A program made the position numbers and the translations under genes. The notes beneath the pieces are model-generated. The model was not told the origin of the DNA and did no database searches. It saw nothing but the letters and a program-made list of their open reading frames with translations. A stretch of DNA of 64,000 nt, from the NCBI GenBank assembly GCA_016617855.1, contig JAECUM010093693.1:1-64000 (forward strand), given 5' to 3'. How positions within the stretch are numbered: the stretch's first letter is position 1; every line of letters begins with the position of its first letter. Origin of the DNA: Megalonaias nervosa (Eukaryota; Mollusca; Bivalvia; Unionida; Unionidae). Below are positions 34,386 to 45,293 of this stretch, piece by piece.

Positions 34386-35867
34386 TGCAGGTTGCAATAT
34401 TAACCTTGTAATATACATGTAGTAAGATTTCAGCATTTTTTGCAGTAAATAAGCTGTACTTAGCACCATGGTACTTTCACATAGGACAAAATCAAGTCAG
34501 AAGAGGGTATAATTTTATATTCTGTGTATAAATGACAGTAGATCATTGGATGTTCTACAAAATTATGGCATGATTGTAGCATGTCAAGTTTTGGCAAAGA
34601 TGGATGCATAGATTTTCTTAATAAATGCAAATTGTTATTTCCAGAGACAGCAATGTCAAAACTCAAGGAAGTATATGTCTTCCAATAGAATCAGAATATA
34701 TCTCACAAATTGCACAAGAAAAATGAATGTTTCAGATTTTATGACCTAAATGTCTTTTTTGAAAAGGAAAATTAGTTGTTTGGTCTACCTTTAAAAATTT
34801 GTAATTGGTTTTTGTGCAGCCAGTAATTGAAAACACCCCCACTTTGATAAACATCCACTTTATTGTCTTCCATCTCAGTGCCCGAAATGTTTCTGATTTG
34901 AATCCAGGTTATGTATCTTGTCCTCATACTCTCTGAACCTTTAATTTTGTACCTAGTGACAATGACATCTAATGTCTCAGCAGATTTCCATTTTGACATC
35001 AAGCCTGGCATATTAATGTTTGTACAAAGTAACCTGGGATTAAATAAACTTACAAATTTTCTAACTTCTCTTGTCTACTACTGCAAACATGTAGAAACAT
35101 TTTTATAAAACCCTCATCAACCTTGTTCATTTAACCTTGTCTATCATAAATATTGGGGCCTATGTAGACTTCAGTAGTTGTCATACAAATGAACCAGGCA
35201 GGCAATCATTAATTCTAGATTCTTTTACTTCCAGTTGAATTAGGATGGTTTGATGTGTACATATAACTTCAATCATGAAAAGGGTATATTGTGGTGCACA
35301 AAGATTTCTTGTACATTACAAAGAAACAAGCCAATGACTGTTTTTCAACAGTAGGATATTTGTATTGGTATGCAGCTCATTAGCGTAAAGGTAAAATATT
35401 TGTTATTCAGGGTACTGCATTGTATGGTTCGGGATGTTGAATTTGAGACAGGTTGGTGTCTTTCGTTGGTGTCAGAAGTGGGATAGATTTTCCTTTGTGG
35501 TGGTACCAGTGAATTGTAGCTTTTGCTGTTCAGATGGTGTGTTTAGCCTGGAGATTCACCTGTGAAAATACAAATCTCAATGTTCCTGCATGAGATATAT
35601 TTACTTACTGTAAACATTCAAAAAGTTGAAACCTGTGGAACGTCTCGATTGCCCAACAAGAAAGCTACAGGTTATTATTACAGGCACAGGTACTGAACGT
35701 AGAAAGATTATATTTTTTTGTCAAATCTGCTAAAACATATGAGTTAAATAAGTGAACATGTATAATTTGATAATTGTTTGACTCATAGTGGTGGAATGAA
35801 GGGAGGAGTCACTAATTTTTACACACCTGAACACATTTGCTCAGTTAAGGAACTTTATGGTGATGTA
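34386..35867. other. non-coding DNA
   Basis: No gene or repeat recognised. Short frames on both strands around 34460-35108 overlap each other and carry no motif. Confidence 0.5.
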
Positions 35868-36092
35868 CCATATATACATGTACTTGCTTATAAGACAAGT
35901 CCAACTGCAAACTGCACAGATCCAGATCTGCCACTGCATAATGCACCAGCAGATCTGGCTCTATGCAGTTTGTTAGGAGTAATCAGTAGTACAAGCAACA
36001 AAGACATTGATCTGTAGGTCCATTATGCTATGGCAGATCTAGATCTTTGTTGTGTGTAGTTTGACTTGATTAATAAGAGAGTATACATGGTA
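35868..36092 (+). mobile_element. Dh MITE copy 15
   Basis: ACCATATATACATGTACTTG left arm; CAGATCCAGATCTGCC and AGCAGATCTGGCTCTATG; linker TTAGGAGTAATCAGTAGTAC; CATTGATCTGTAGG and GGCAGATCTAGATC; right arm AGAGAGTATACATGGTA. Confidence 0.85.
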
Positions 36093-36814
36093 CAATCAGA
36101 AACAATATTGGACTTTTGAAGGAGTAATATTATAATAATTATGACCATATATTTAATGCTTTTATATTTTGTACCTTTATTCTTTTTTGTAATATCTTTT
36201 ACAGAGTTTTCACATCTTTACCTTTCATCTTTTTTCCTTTTTGTTGTCAATTATTTGGAAAAGTTTATCTTTCAAAATGTGTTCTTAACACATTTCTTTA
36301 CATTTGCATTTTTAGCATTTGACTTTCAATTGGCACCATATAGTCAGTATTGTACTGATGTGCTGTTAATTTTAGATATGTACTTGCAGCTTAACACGTG
36401 TTGTGCATTGTTTGGTCCATGGTTTTGGGACATTCATACCTTGGGTATTTTCAGACAGTGATTTTGATCAGGTCATGTGATCTTTTTCTGAGGTCAGTCT
36501 TGTGTATTGATTTGAAATGTGAAAACGTTTTCTTTAGATTCAGTTTCAGTGTGGTAATAAGTTGCAGATGGTATTGAATTTGCACAGTTGGGATTGCAAT
36601 GGTTCCAGTTACATTATATCTCCATGTTTACGCAAACAAGCAACTTATTATAAAAATGCTTGCAAGTTTATTTATTATCTGAGAAATTGCCCTCAAGGAG
36701 CAAGACTTGTTCAGGTGATAAAAATTAGACAACTTTTATTTCTCACACTGAGATGTGACAAGTGTTGACATTATTACACCCTCTCACCCACTTTATCTTT
36801 AGAAAAGTTTAAAC
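36093..36814. other. non-coding DNA, T-rich
   Basis: The 106-codon frame at 36141-36461 is a product of T-rich DNA (Phe/Leu/Tyr-rich) and has no domain support. Nothing else recognised. Confidence 0.45.
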
Positions 36815-36965
36815 TGCAGTGGCTCAGTGTTTAACAGGTCAGACTTGCAACTGAAAGGATGTCTTATTCTACCATTGAATCAGAATGGGTCAGCCACCAT
36901 GGTGTGTTCTTTGGCCAGGCACTTTACTCCAGTTGCCCCAGCACTGAAATAACTGACGTGCATGG
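36815..36965 (+). mobile_element. possible SINE-C copy 2
   Basis: Head CAGTGGCTCAGTGTTTAACA (A-box-like), body with GGGTCAGCCACCATGGTGTG and CCAGGCACTTTACTCCAGTT, then GCCCCAGCACTGAAATAAC. It shares the GGC(A)AAGG/CAGGCACTTTACTCCAG block with the 34.3-kb copy. Confidence 0.55.
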
Positions 36966-37372
36966 ATCTATCTTTAAAACACCAAAGCATTGATCCAGAA
37001 AGGAAGTTTACAAACATTGTTGTTCACATAATGTTTGCAAAGTAGCAAATGATTACCACTGCATTTGAGAACTGGTAAGACAGCCTATTATCTTCATGGT
37101 ATAATTTATAATGGGTGAGAACCTATTTTTCCTTGCAGTCACTTTGCATGAAGTATTTTAAAGTACACGTTTGTTTTCTTCATGTTTATTTCCTGGGGGA
37201 TATTTCTTTGCCTAAGTTCATCTTTTGGGGATCATGAGTTATGTGAAAACATTACTAATACATAATATTACATCATACCTTTACATAGTATATAGCTTAC
37301 AATAGAATGAAAGACCATACTCTGTCATGGTGTAGACAAGTATTGTAGAAAATTGATCCTTGGGATATGTAT
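36966..37372. other. non-coding spacer
   Basis: Nothing recognised. Confidence 0.4.
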
Positions 37373-37575
37373 GACATATATACTGGGTTATAAGCGACAT
37401 CAAACAACATAGTCCCAGATCTGTCAACCTATAACACAAATGGCAGATCAGGGCCTGTATTCCAATTACACCTAACAGACTGCATAGACCCAGATCTGCC
37501 AGTGCAATATGCATTGACAGATCTGGGTATACGAAGTTGGCAGTTGGATTCGACTTATAAGCGAATATTGATGGT
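37373..37575 (-). mobile_element. Dh MITE copy 16 (inverted)
   Basis: ATATATACTGGGTTATAAGC left arm; CAGATCTGTC and GGCAGATCAGGGCCTG; linker ATTACACCTAACAGACTGC; CAGACCCAGATCTGCCAG and ACAGATCTGGGTATACG; right arm CTTATAAGCGAATATTGATG. Confidence 0.8.
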
Positions 37576-37862
37576 AAGCAGAGATAGCCCTATCAATCAA
37601 TCCAGTCCAGAGGTGTTTGTATGTACATACCCTGTTATGTATCTGGAGATAGCCCAATAAATCAAGTTCAGTCCTGAGGTGTTTGTATGTATGTACCCTG
37701 TTATGTATCCATTTATGGTAGAGATGACCATTGTCAATGAAAGTATTCACTGTACAAGACAGGGTAATTTTTGCATTGTACCCTGTTATGTATCCATTTA
37801 TGGTAGAGATGACCACTGTCAATGAAAGTATTCACTGTACAAGACAGGGTAATTTTTACAGT
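37576..37862. repeat. two successive tandem duplications (~65 bp, then ~85 bp)
   Basis: A ~65-bp unit (AGATAGCCC...CAGTCC...GAGGTGTTTGTATGT...CCCTGTTATGTATC) is duplicated with divergence at 37580-37710. An ~85-bp unit (TACCCTGTTATGTATCCATT ... CACTGTACAAGACAGGGTAA) is then duplicated almost perfectly up to 37855. Each 85-bp unit is bounded by TACCCTGT and ACAGGGTA, so it is also a large inverted repeat. Confidence 0.9.
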
Positions 37863-38080
37863 TTTTTCATTTGTCACAAGCCCAATGTTCAGCTAGAATT
37901 CTGGTTTCACTATGTAAATGGTTGTAAAATGAAAACATAACAATTGATCAAAAACATCTGATTCTGTTGTTTGCTTATTTTCTCGGATCCATTTTATGCC
38001 AGTACCTCTATACTTCTAGGGTTTTAGATCTTTGGCTTAACCATTTTACATAAAGGAAAATGTAAGAAAACAAAGTTCCT
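37863..38080. other. non-coding spacer
   Basis: Nothing recognised. Confidence 0.4.
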
Positions 38081-38312
38081 GATTGGTCCAGTGGCCTAAG
38101 TGGTTAGAGTGTCCACCTCAGATAGAGGTGGTCGCAGCTTTGAACCCCAGCCGAATCATACCAGTGACATATAAAAATGGTACTAGCAGCTGCCTCGCTT
38201 GGTGCTCAGCATTAAGAGCTGAGTGTTAGAACTGGTTGGCCTGGTGTTAGGATAATGTGACTGGGTGGGACATAATGCCACATGTCTCTGGCATGATGCC
38301 CCAGTGCTGCTT
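38081..38312 (+). mobile_element. SINE-A copy 5 (3'-truncated)
   Basis: GTGGCCTAAGTGGTTAGAGT head and GCTTTGAACCC B-box region, with the body up to CATGATGCCCCAGTGCT. The last ~80 bp of the family is missing. SINE-B starts ~90 bp on. Confidence 0.85.
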
Positions 38313-38398
38313 CTATATTGATCACATATGCAGATTTTCTTAGTGATGTTTGTGGAATTTTCATTGGAATTATGAACATGTGATGGAAATGACAGTTA

Positions 38399-38640
38399 CA
38401 CAAATTTGTTGCTGTGGTTTAATGCCATTTTTGAGCACATGATAGGCTATACATAGCGGCCAGTATATTTGGTGGAGAAAGAGCAGGAAGGCCCAGGGAC
38501 GATAAATCACTGACCACAGATATGCCTGGAAACCTTTTTCACATACCCACATTGGTCAAGTTGAGACTTGAACTTGTGTCGACGGAGGTGAGATGTGTAT
38601 CTGTAGAAGCGAATGCCTTAGACCACTCAGTCCCTGCAAA
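38399..38640 (-). mobile_element. SINE-B copy (minus strand)
   Basis: GTTGCTGTGGTTTAATGCCA tail side, TTTTTGAGCACATGATAGGC, TATACATAGCGGCCAGTAT, GAGACTTGAACTTGTGTCGA (decayed B box, complement) and CCTTAGACCACTCAGTCCC (head). Moderately diverged from the 32.15-kb copy. Confidence 0.85.
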
Positions 38641-38662
38641 TTTCTGGAATCATAGCCATAAG

Positions 38663-38664
<2 letters not shown>

Positions 38665-38722
<58 letters not shown>
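38665..38722. repeat. (AT)n microsatellite
   Basis: Uninterrupted alternating AT for about 56 bp. Confidence 0.98.
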
Positions 38723-38726
<4 letters not shown>

Positions 38727-39581
38727 TCATATTCATTGAACAGAAACTTGTTTAAAGATTTATTGTAAAAATCTTATTCCAACCTTTTCCTTTTCCTTCC
38801 TCCCACCCCCCTCAGTTGAAGTTTTGAATTTTCTCAGAAATAGCATTGTGTAACCTTGCTTGCAATTTCCTTCTGGTCTTTTTGAATGGATGTGTATAAT
38901 CTCTTTCTTTTAGGAGTTACTGTATAATCGTAGACTTATATGTTTTTTATTATTGAACATATTCAGGATTTTATAAACAGAAACGTCATGTTAGTGAAAC
39001 ATCATTATTTATTATTTTTCCCTTGATGTAATTCATGGTATTAGCCAATCTGGAGTCCACATTTGTTCTCTTTAATGATTTATTCTGTCAAATTAACTGT
39101 ATAGTTCCTTCAGCATTAATCATAAATGCAATGACCTTTACTTTTTCCTTTTTGAGAATTAAGTTTCATGAAAAGTAGTCGTTTCCGTAATTATTTCCGC
39201 AATTTTTTGGACTTGATCTGTAATAGTTTTTAAATCACTGATACACTGTATTGAAAATTTAACAACAAAATAAATGTGGATAAGATGTAAGCAAACCATT
39301 TATGTTTACCTACTGGAAGCTGACTGATGATTCTTGTGGACAAGTTATAAATAAGACCTGATCTTTCTGACTTAGAAAGGTGACCCAGTGCAAGAGATAT
39401 GGTAAATTTTATACCTTAATTTTATATCTCTAGTATTGTTTTCTGGGCATTGTGTGCAGATTGGGACTCTCTTTGTCTGGTTACTACAAGGTGCTGATCT
39501 ACAGTTGTGCAGCTGTCGGTATATTGTGTCACAATAGGTTGCTACTGTATACATTTTGCATTGTGTACAATCACTCCTGCT
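38723..39581. other. non-coding DNA
   Basis: AT-rich with a C-rich patch (CCTCCCACCCCCC) at about 38799. Nothing recognised. Confidence 0.45.
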
Positions 39582-39671
39582 TGTATCCCCCCAAAAGGAG
39601 CTGGTAAGGTATGTATCCCCCCAAAAGGAGCTGGTAAGGTATGTATCCCCTCAAAAGGAGCTGATCTAGGT
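39582..39671. repeat. 30-bp tandem repeat, three units
   Basis: TGTATCCCCCCAAAAGGAGC then TGGTAAGGTA, at 39582, 39612 and 39642; the third unit has a C-to-T change and a diverged end. Confidence 0.95.
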
Positions 39672-39805
39672 CAAGGTATGTGTTTGTGGCTAAAAATCCG
39701 AGGTAGATATGAATGCACTCCCACACCAGGATATTTGGGATTGTCCTTGTAAAGGACAATGTAGGCAGTGTTTTCTTAAGACAGGTTTGTCTTATTTTTA
39801 ATAAG

Positions 39806-39882
39806 TATGTATGTATGTATGTATGCATGTATGTATGTATGTATGTATATATGTATGGTATATATGAATGTATGTATGTATG

Positions 39883-39916
<34 letters not shown>

Positions 39917-39938
39917 TATATGTATGTATGTATATATG
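39806..39938. repeat. (GTAT)n microsatellite with TATA interruptions
   Basis: GTAT repeats over about 130 bp, interrupted near 39848-39875 and 39913-39935. The open frames on both strands (39571-40082) are made of this repeat. Confidence 0.97.
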
Positions 39939-40029
39939 ACATGTCAGCATAATAATGGTTTGAAATGACGTTATAAAAATATTTTTTAAACAGTATTCAT
40001 AATAAACTTTAGGAATGAACCCTTCCAAA

Positions 40030-40227
40030 TACTGTATGTACTCGCTTACAAGACAAATCCAACTGTAAACTGCACAGACCAAGACCTGTCATCGCATAAC
40101 ACGCAGACAGATCTGGGTCTGTACACTTTGTTGGGAGTAACCAGTTGAACAAACAACACAGACCCTGATTTGTAGGTCCATTATGCTATGGGAGATCTGG
40201 ACCTTTGTTGTTTGCAGTTTGACACAG
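40030..40227 (+). mobile_element. Dh MITE copy 17 (right arm lost)
   Basis: TACTGTATGTACTCGCTTAC left arm; AGACCAAGACCTGTCATCGC and ACAGATCTGGGTCTG; linker TTGGGAGTAACCAGTTGAAC; CAGACCCTGATTTG and GGGAGATCTGGACC; ends TTTGCAGTTTGACACAG without a terminal arm. It is the last copy before the exon; none was seen downstream. Confidence 0.75.
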
Positions 40228-41100
40228 AATGAAGTACTAAAAGATGAAAGCTGAAGATATTAAAATTCTGTAAAAATAATATGCAAAGGCAAAAGTATAC
40301 AATAATTAAAATGTATCATCAAACTGTCATATAAACTGCATTTTCCAAATTAGAAAAAAGATTTTCTTGGGTGGTACATTATAATTAAGTTCTTTGAGTT
40401 CATCAAAGTGTTATATGACTCATTCAGACTTGCTTTTAAACGAGATATCTTTTTTATTGTTTGGGTACTATTATTTTAATAACTTTCTGTTAGGTAATAG
40501 TAGATCAAATCGTTGATACTGAATGAATAGTTTGAATATATTAACCAAACAAGCTCCTTTGTTGTTGGATGAATTGAAAAAGATAAAGGTAGATTTATAC
40601 TCTGTATATATCCAAAGATAAAATTTAGCACATCATCAAACTAGAATCTTCAGCACTGAATATCAAGAACATGCATTGTACATTTCTTTGCCAATACACC
40701 CTTCCAGTTGCACCACTTAGGTACATACACACTGTTCCAGTTAGAGCACTAAGTTACATGTTCATCATTGAGGTTGTGTTTACATTTTTACTGATGAAAC
40801 ATACTAAGGCTTGGCCTGCAGGAGTAATGGTTCATTGTTTTCTTCTAGAGGAAGGTAATTTAAACATGTTTTCTAGCTGCCAGCAGTACAAAGGGAAAAA
40901 AAAGTCATGTGTACTGTTAAACTTGTTAAGATTAAACAATGTCATGGCAACAGGCTGTTGATTGAAAAACAAAACTTATATATTAAAATTAAATGACAAG
41001 TTGGCAAGTTCAGTTATTTTCATTATGGTCTTGTCTTTCAAAATTGCAGATGTCTTGTATAAGATAGCAGTTGTAGTGGCTGCTTTTATTTCCTCGAAAA

Positions 41101-41102
<2 letters not shown>
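40228..41102. other. non-coding DNA
   Basis: Frames of 96 and 85 codons (40671-40961, 40962-41219) carry no domain; the second ends in the TA microsatellite. No splice context noted. Confidence 0.45.

Positions 41103-41161
<59 letters not shown>
41103..41161. repeat. (TA)n microsatellite
   Basis: Uninterrupted TA for nearly 60 bp, about 1 kb upstream of the large exon. Confidence 0.98.
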
Positions 41162-41168
<7 letters not shown>

Positions 41169-42146
41169 GATACAGCATTAGCGGGTTTGAAATATCCTGA
41201 ATTTAAGACCATGGTATAATTGTAAATTTGAAGATGCCTGTGATAGTTAACTTGTCATGTGGGCACAATACAAATCGAATTCATACAAAGGTCACAAATA
41301 TTATACTAAATGATGGCTTAACTTGAGACATTGTACATGAAAGGTAATTTTCATTTTTGCCTGAATTGGGGCTGGGAGACAGTTTTTTGTTGCTTTAAAT
41401 TTAGTGGAAGCAGAACTGATTCAGAAAGACATGTATAGTGAGATGCTTAGTACATAAAGGAAGTTGTTTTTTTATTGACTATTTTGACTGTGCAGTAGGG
41501 TGAAAATTTGACTTCTTTGCAAATTAAACCCATGATTTTTGCTTCTTGGCCAGTTTTTCTTCAGATAACAAACTTACCAACTGTTTGCAAGGTTTCTCAG
41601 TATGCTATTTGGACAAGTCTGCTTTAGGTCTGATGACATGAAGTAAAACATCTAGAAATAAATTTTGGTTTTGGAATTGGCAGTATTTTGCCTAAACAAT
41701 AATCTGGTCTCAAAACGTCCATTGTTTTGGCTGTATTTTTTAATATGAGTCTGAAATATACAATACTTGGTATCATGTTAAACTAGATTTTTCCTTTTTT
41801 CTGTAATATCACCCAGTACGGTCAGTCTTGAAGTGTGTAGATACCACAGAGCCAGAAACAAGGGTACCACCTCATCATGCAAAAATCAGGTACTTGGGGA
41901 TAATGAGTTAGCAGTGCATATTGTGACATGTCAGTATCTTTTATGTCAAAATTACCGAGTGCCCTTATAAATGCTATCTCCTTAAAGACATTTTGGTAGG
42001 TATAGTTTGTGCTTGTACACATAGAAAAGTTTAACACCAATTTGATATTTCTTTTTCTTTTTTCGACAGTGGCTCACATTTAATTTATATTGTTATTTTA
42101 TTTTACCTTATCAGTGTCTTAATCATATTTTTATTTATTTTTTTAG
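41162..42146 (+). other. intron upstream of the large exon, with 3' splice site
   Basis: Non-coding. It ends in a T-rich tract (TTTTTATTTATTTTTTTAG), with AG at 42145-42146 directly before coding sequence. This is a standard acceptor. Confidence 0.8.
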
Positions 42147-44704
42147 ATTTGGAAAACAACCCAGAGTATTTAAAGATGATATCAGAAGCAGAGAGTAGCA
42201 GCCCACGTAGAAAATCTACTGAGTCATCAGATTCTCTACAGAGTCCAAAATCTCTGCAAGTTACACCTCAGAATCATCGAGATGTTTATGAGCAAGATGA
42301 GTTCCTTAACAAAGTGTGTAAATTTGAACTGATTTCCAGGGGCAAAACTTCCCCCAAAAGTCCTACATACAAACCAACAAGTCCTGTAAACAAAGTTAGT
42401 CCAGGGAAAATTTCAGTGTCCTCTCCAGATTATACAAAGTCTGGAAAACGAGGATCAGGAGGTCAGATTGAGAGCTTTGGTTTTCAGGGTTATGCTGGGG
42501 AAAAGCTGTTTACAAAAGACACTGCGACAACTAGAGTATCTGCCAGTATATTACAACCTACATCTACATCACAATCACCAGAGAGTGAAACAAACAATAA
42601 TTCAGTTGCTAGTTTTGGAAGTGTTTCCATTCGCCGGAAATCTGGATCATCAAAAACAAGTTCTGGATCGAGTAGAGATAGTAATGAGTCAGAGAATTCG
42701 TTTACTGAACCAGATGTTAAGTCTGCATGCAGCACTAGTTGGCAGACAAGTGTGAAAATTGGTTCATCAAGTGGTGCACCTACTCAAGGCCAAGGTCCTG
42801 GTCATGCATTACAAACCACCTCAGTAGAGATGAGTGTTAAAAATTATGGTATCAGTAGTACAAACTCAAGTGAAGATCTGAATCCAGAGATTAAACGTAT
42901 TCCAAATGGACAGGCTGTTTCATTTGCAGTAGAAAATGGTAGCACTGAAGTAGGGAATCGGAATACATTTGAAGGGATAGATTTTGATTTTAATGAATTG
43001 ACAGAAAGCCAGAAAGATTTAACATTGAAGCACAGGGAAATTGTTGCAGAAAGAAAGAAAGAACAAGAAATAGAAAAGCAGGAGAGGCAAAGATTAGATG
43101 AAATACTTAATATGTGTGCAGAATATGAAAGACAAATTGAAATGGAAATAACAAGCAAAAAGGAAAAAATAAAGACACCAGCTCCTCAGGTTAATACTCC
43201 AAAAGGATTCATTATGTCTGAAGGATTCACTGTATCTCAAGAAAAATCGCCTCCAATTCCTCCATTACCAGTTCAATATCAGCATCTTCAAAGAGACCAA
43301 GGTCCAAGTAATGGACATCAGGTTCAAGTTCAAGGACAGCAAAGTCAAGGCCATGCACTGCAGAGTCCAGATCAAAATGATTCAAGTGTCAGTCAGGAAA
43401 TAACTGAAGGGAAGCAAAGATTAGTTCAGCCTCCCAAGCTTCTTGAGTTCAATGGAGATCGAGGAAGTACTGGATCTTTGGACAGAAAAGATTCTCGAGG
43501 TTCTATGACAAAAATCATGACAAATGGTTCCCTTACCAGGCTTTCTTCACCAAGTAATCCACACAAAGACATATTGACGAATTTTCAGATGAGGCGATGT
43601 GGCTCAAATTCATCCAATTCAGAGGAGGAGTCATTATGTGGAAGTTCAGAGGATACTGGGACAATAAAGAGGAGACCTCCATCCAATACAAGTTTAGAGA
43701 AAGTAAAAACTGGAGAGAGGCCACAAAGTCCAAGAACTTCTCCCAGAAGTCCTGTTCCAAATTCTAAAACTCAAAATCAAGTGCAATTTGGAAATAGCCT
43801 TAAAATTCAGGAATTTACAAATACCTCACCTCCTACCAAAGAATCAACAGTAATTTCCAAAGACACAACAGTGAATATGACAAAGTCCAGTCCAACAAGC
43901 CCATCTGAAAATGCCTTGTATGAGAACATGGGTACTGTATCACAAACAAGGACTGTCACACTGTCCAGTTCAAAATGTTCTGATAATTCTCAGTCTGAGA
44001 CCTTAAATATTGTAACACAGTCCAGTTCAAAAAGTCCATTTGACAAAACTCTGTCTGAGAGTTTTATTGGTAAATCATTTAAAATAGAACCTCTGAGACT
44101 CAATGTGCCAGTACTAGCCACAGATTCATGGAAAACTCAGCAGAGTCTACAGTCTTCATTGAAATGTACAGATGAAACAAGTGCACATTCTACAGAATAT
44201 TCAGGAAATCGTAGCATGTCAGATCCTTCATACGAGTTAAGAATTAAAGAGAAAAATGATTCAAGGGAGGTCACTGCCATGGGCAATGCATATTCTGCCA
44301 AGAGTTACCTCTCTGATAATCAGCATTTATTCACACTGTCTAGACTGTCCAGTTCCTCCACAGAATCATCTACGCATCAGAAATTAATGATCCTGGAACA
44401 AGCCACAGAAAACAATAAAGAAGAATTAATTAAATCTCCACGCTTGTCTGATCCCTGGAAGGATGTACGATCTTCAACTTCTAGCATGCATTCTTCATCA
44501 ACGCATTCATCTCAAGGCTTAAATGCCATTTCTCCACGTTCCTCGGGATCTATAAGTGATACCAAATCTTCCAGTATGGAAAATATGACTCCTGTGAACA
44601 GTGATGGTGAGTTTCAAGGAGGTGCTAATAATGTTCATGTACAAGACAGGATGTCTTCCAGTGGCATTGAGACATCAAGTGAACTCAGCTTTAATAATTT
44701 AGAC
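42147..44704 (+). CDS. PHLDB-like: giant internal exon of a PHLDB/LL5-like protein (PHLDB1/PHLDB2 family)
   Basis: An internal exon of 2558 bp encoding about 852 residues without a stop. It lies between a T-rich tract plus AG (42145-42146) and a GTAAGT donor (44705-44710). The reading frame enters two bases into the exon (codon from 42149 is TTG, not a start) and leaves in phase 0; translation past the donor stops after a few codons. Numbered from 42149, most of the protein is low-complexity Ser/Thr/Pro/Gln sequence with many SP/TP sites (for example SPRTSPRSP near the middle), as expected for a phosphorylated disordered scaffold. Residues ~286-343 form a charged coiled coil containing RQRLDEILNMCAEYERQ (313-329), which resembles the RQRLE-ILSLCAEY motif of human PHLDB1/PHLDB2. 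Those proteins bind PIP3 through a C-terminal PH domain and anchor microtubules at the basal cortex; human family members also have a very long exon here. FHA and PH domains would lie in other exons and were not found. Another scaffold sharing this coiled coil cannot be excluded. Confidence 0.65.
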
Positions 44705-44710
44705 GTAAGT
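44705..44710 (+). promoter_or_regulatory. 5' splice site (GTAAGT) of the large exon
   Basis: Perfect consensus donor directly after the GAC codon of LSFNNLD. It explains why the open frame continues only a few residues (VSSFIIT) before a stop. Confidence 0.8.
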
Positions 44711-44734
44711 AGCTTTATAATTACATAAAAGTGT

Positions 44735-45293
44735 GCTGTTTTTAGCTCTACTGGTCATAGACCAGAAGAGCGTATGGGAAGGGCTGTTGTGTGTTGTCAC
44801 TCATCTGCCATCCAGCAAACATCAGTTCATTAGGACAAATTTGTTGTTGCTACTTCTCCTAACCTATTTGGAAGATTGCCATGAAACTTTACACACATTT
44901 GCACCTCAAGGTCTAGTTGATCCTAAATGAAACTGGTTTCACTCAGACATGTGTGGCCACTACAGCAGCCTTCTGCATGGATGGTCATATCAATATGGTG
45001 TTTTTTGCTAAAAGACTTCTTGTGATGTCTAGGTGGTCCTAAATGAAAATGGGGCTGATTAGATGGCCAGTGTGGTCACCATGACAGCTATATTGAAACT
45101 CTTATCACTATTCCTCCTAAACTGAAAGTTGTATTGACATAGGGGTCTTCTTATGATGTCTAGTTGGTACAGAATGAAAATGGTTCTGCATGAACATCCA
45201 GTTTGGTTATTACAGCAGTCATCTTGAAAATCTGGTTATTGCTACCCCGTCTGAACAGAAAGTCATCAGTTTGAGGTTTTCACTGAAAGATGT
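44735..45293. repeat. ~145-bp degenerate tandem repeat, left block (in the downstream intron)
   Basis: Units are marked by TTATTGCTACTTCTCCTAAA-like text, a GAAAGTCATATTGACAT block, GGTTTTCACCAGAAGACTTC, TTATGATGTCTAGTTGGTAC, TAAATGAAAATGGTGCCAAT and GGTCACCATGACAGCCATCT. Two to three units are recognisable before a LINE insertion. Confidence 0.8.

Noticed and set aside
36141..36461. 106-codon Phe/Leu-rich frame resembling a membrane protein
   Set aside because: T-rich DNA produces hydrophobic translations; no domain, splice site or promoter context supports it.
39571..40082. Tyr/Ile/His/Thr repeat peptides on both strands
   Set aside because: Translation of a (GTAT)n microsatellite.
42468..43158. 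Overlapping frames on both strands inside the large exon
   Set aside because: Shadows of the main frame; only the 859-codon frame has splice sites and protein-like content.
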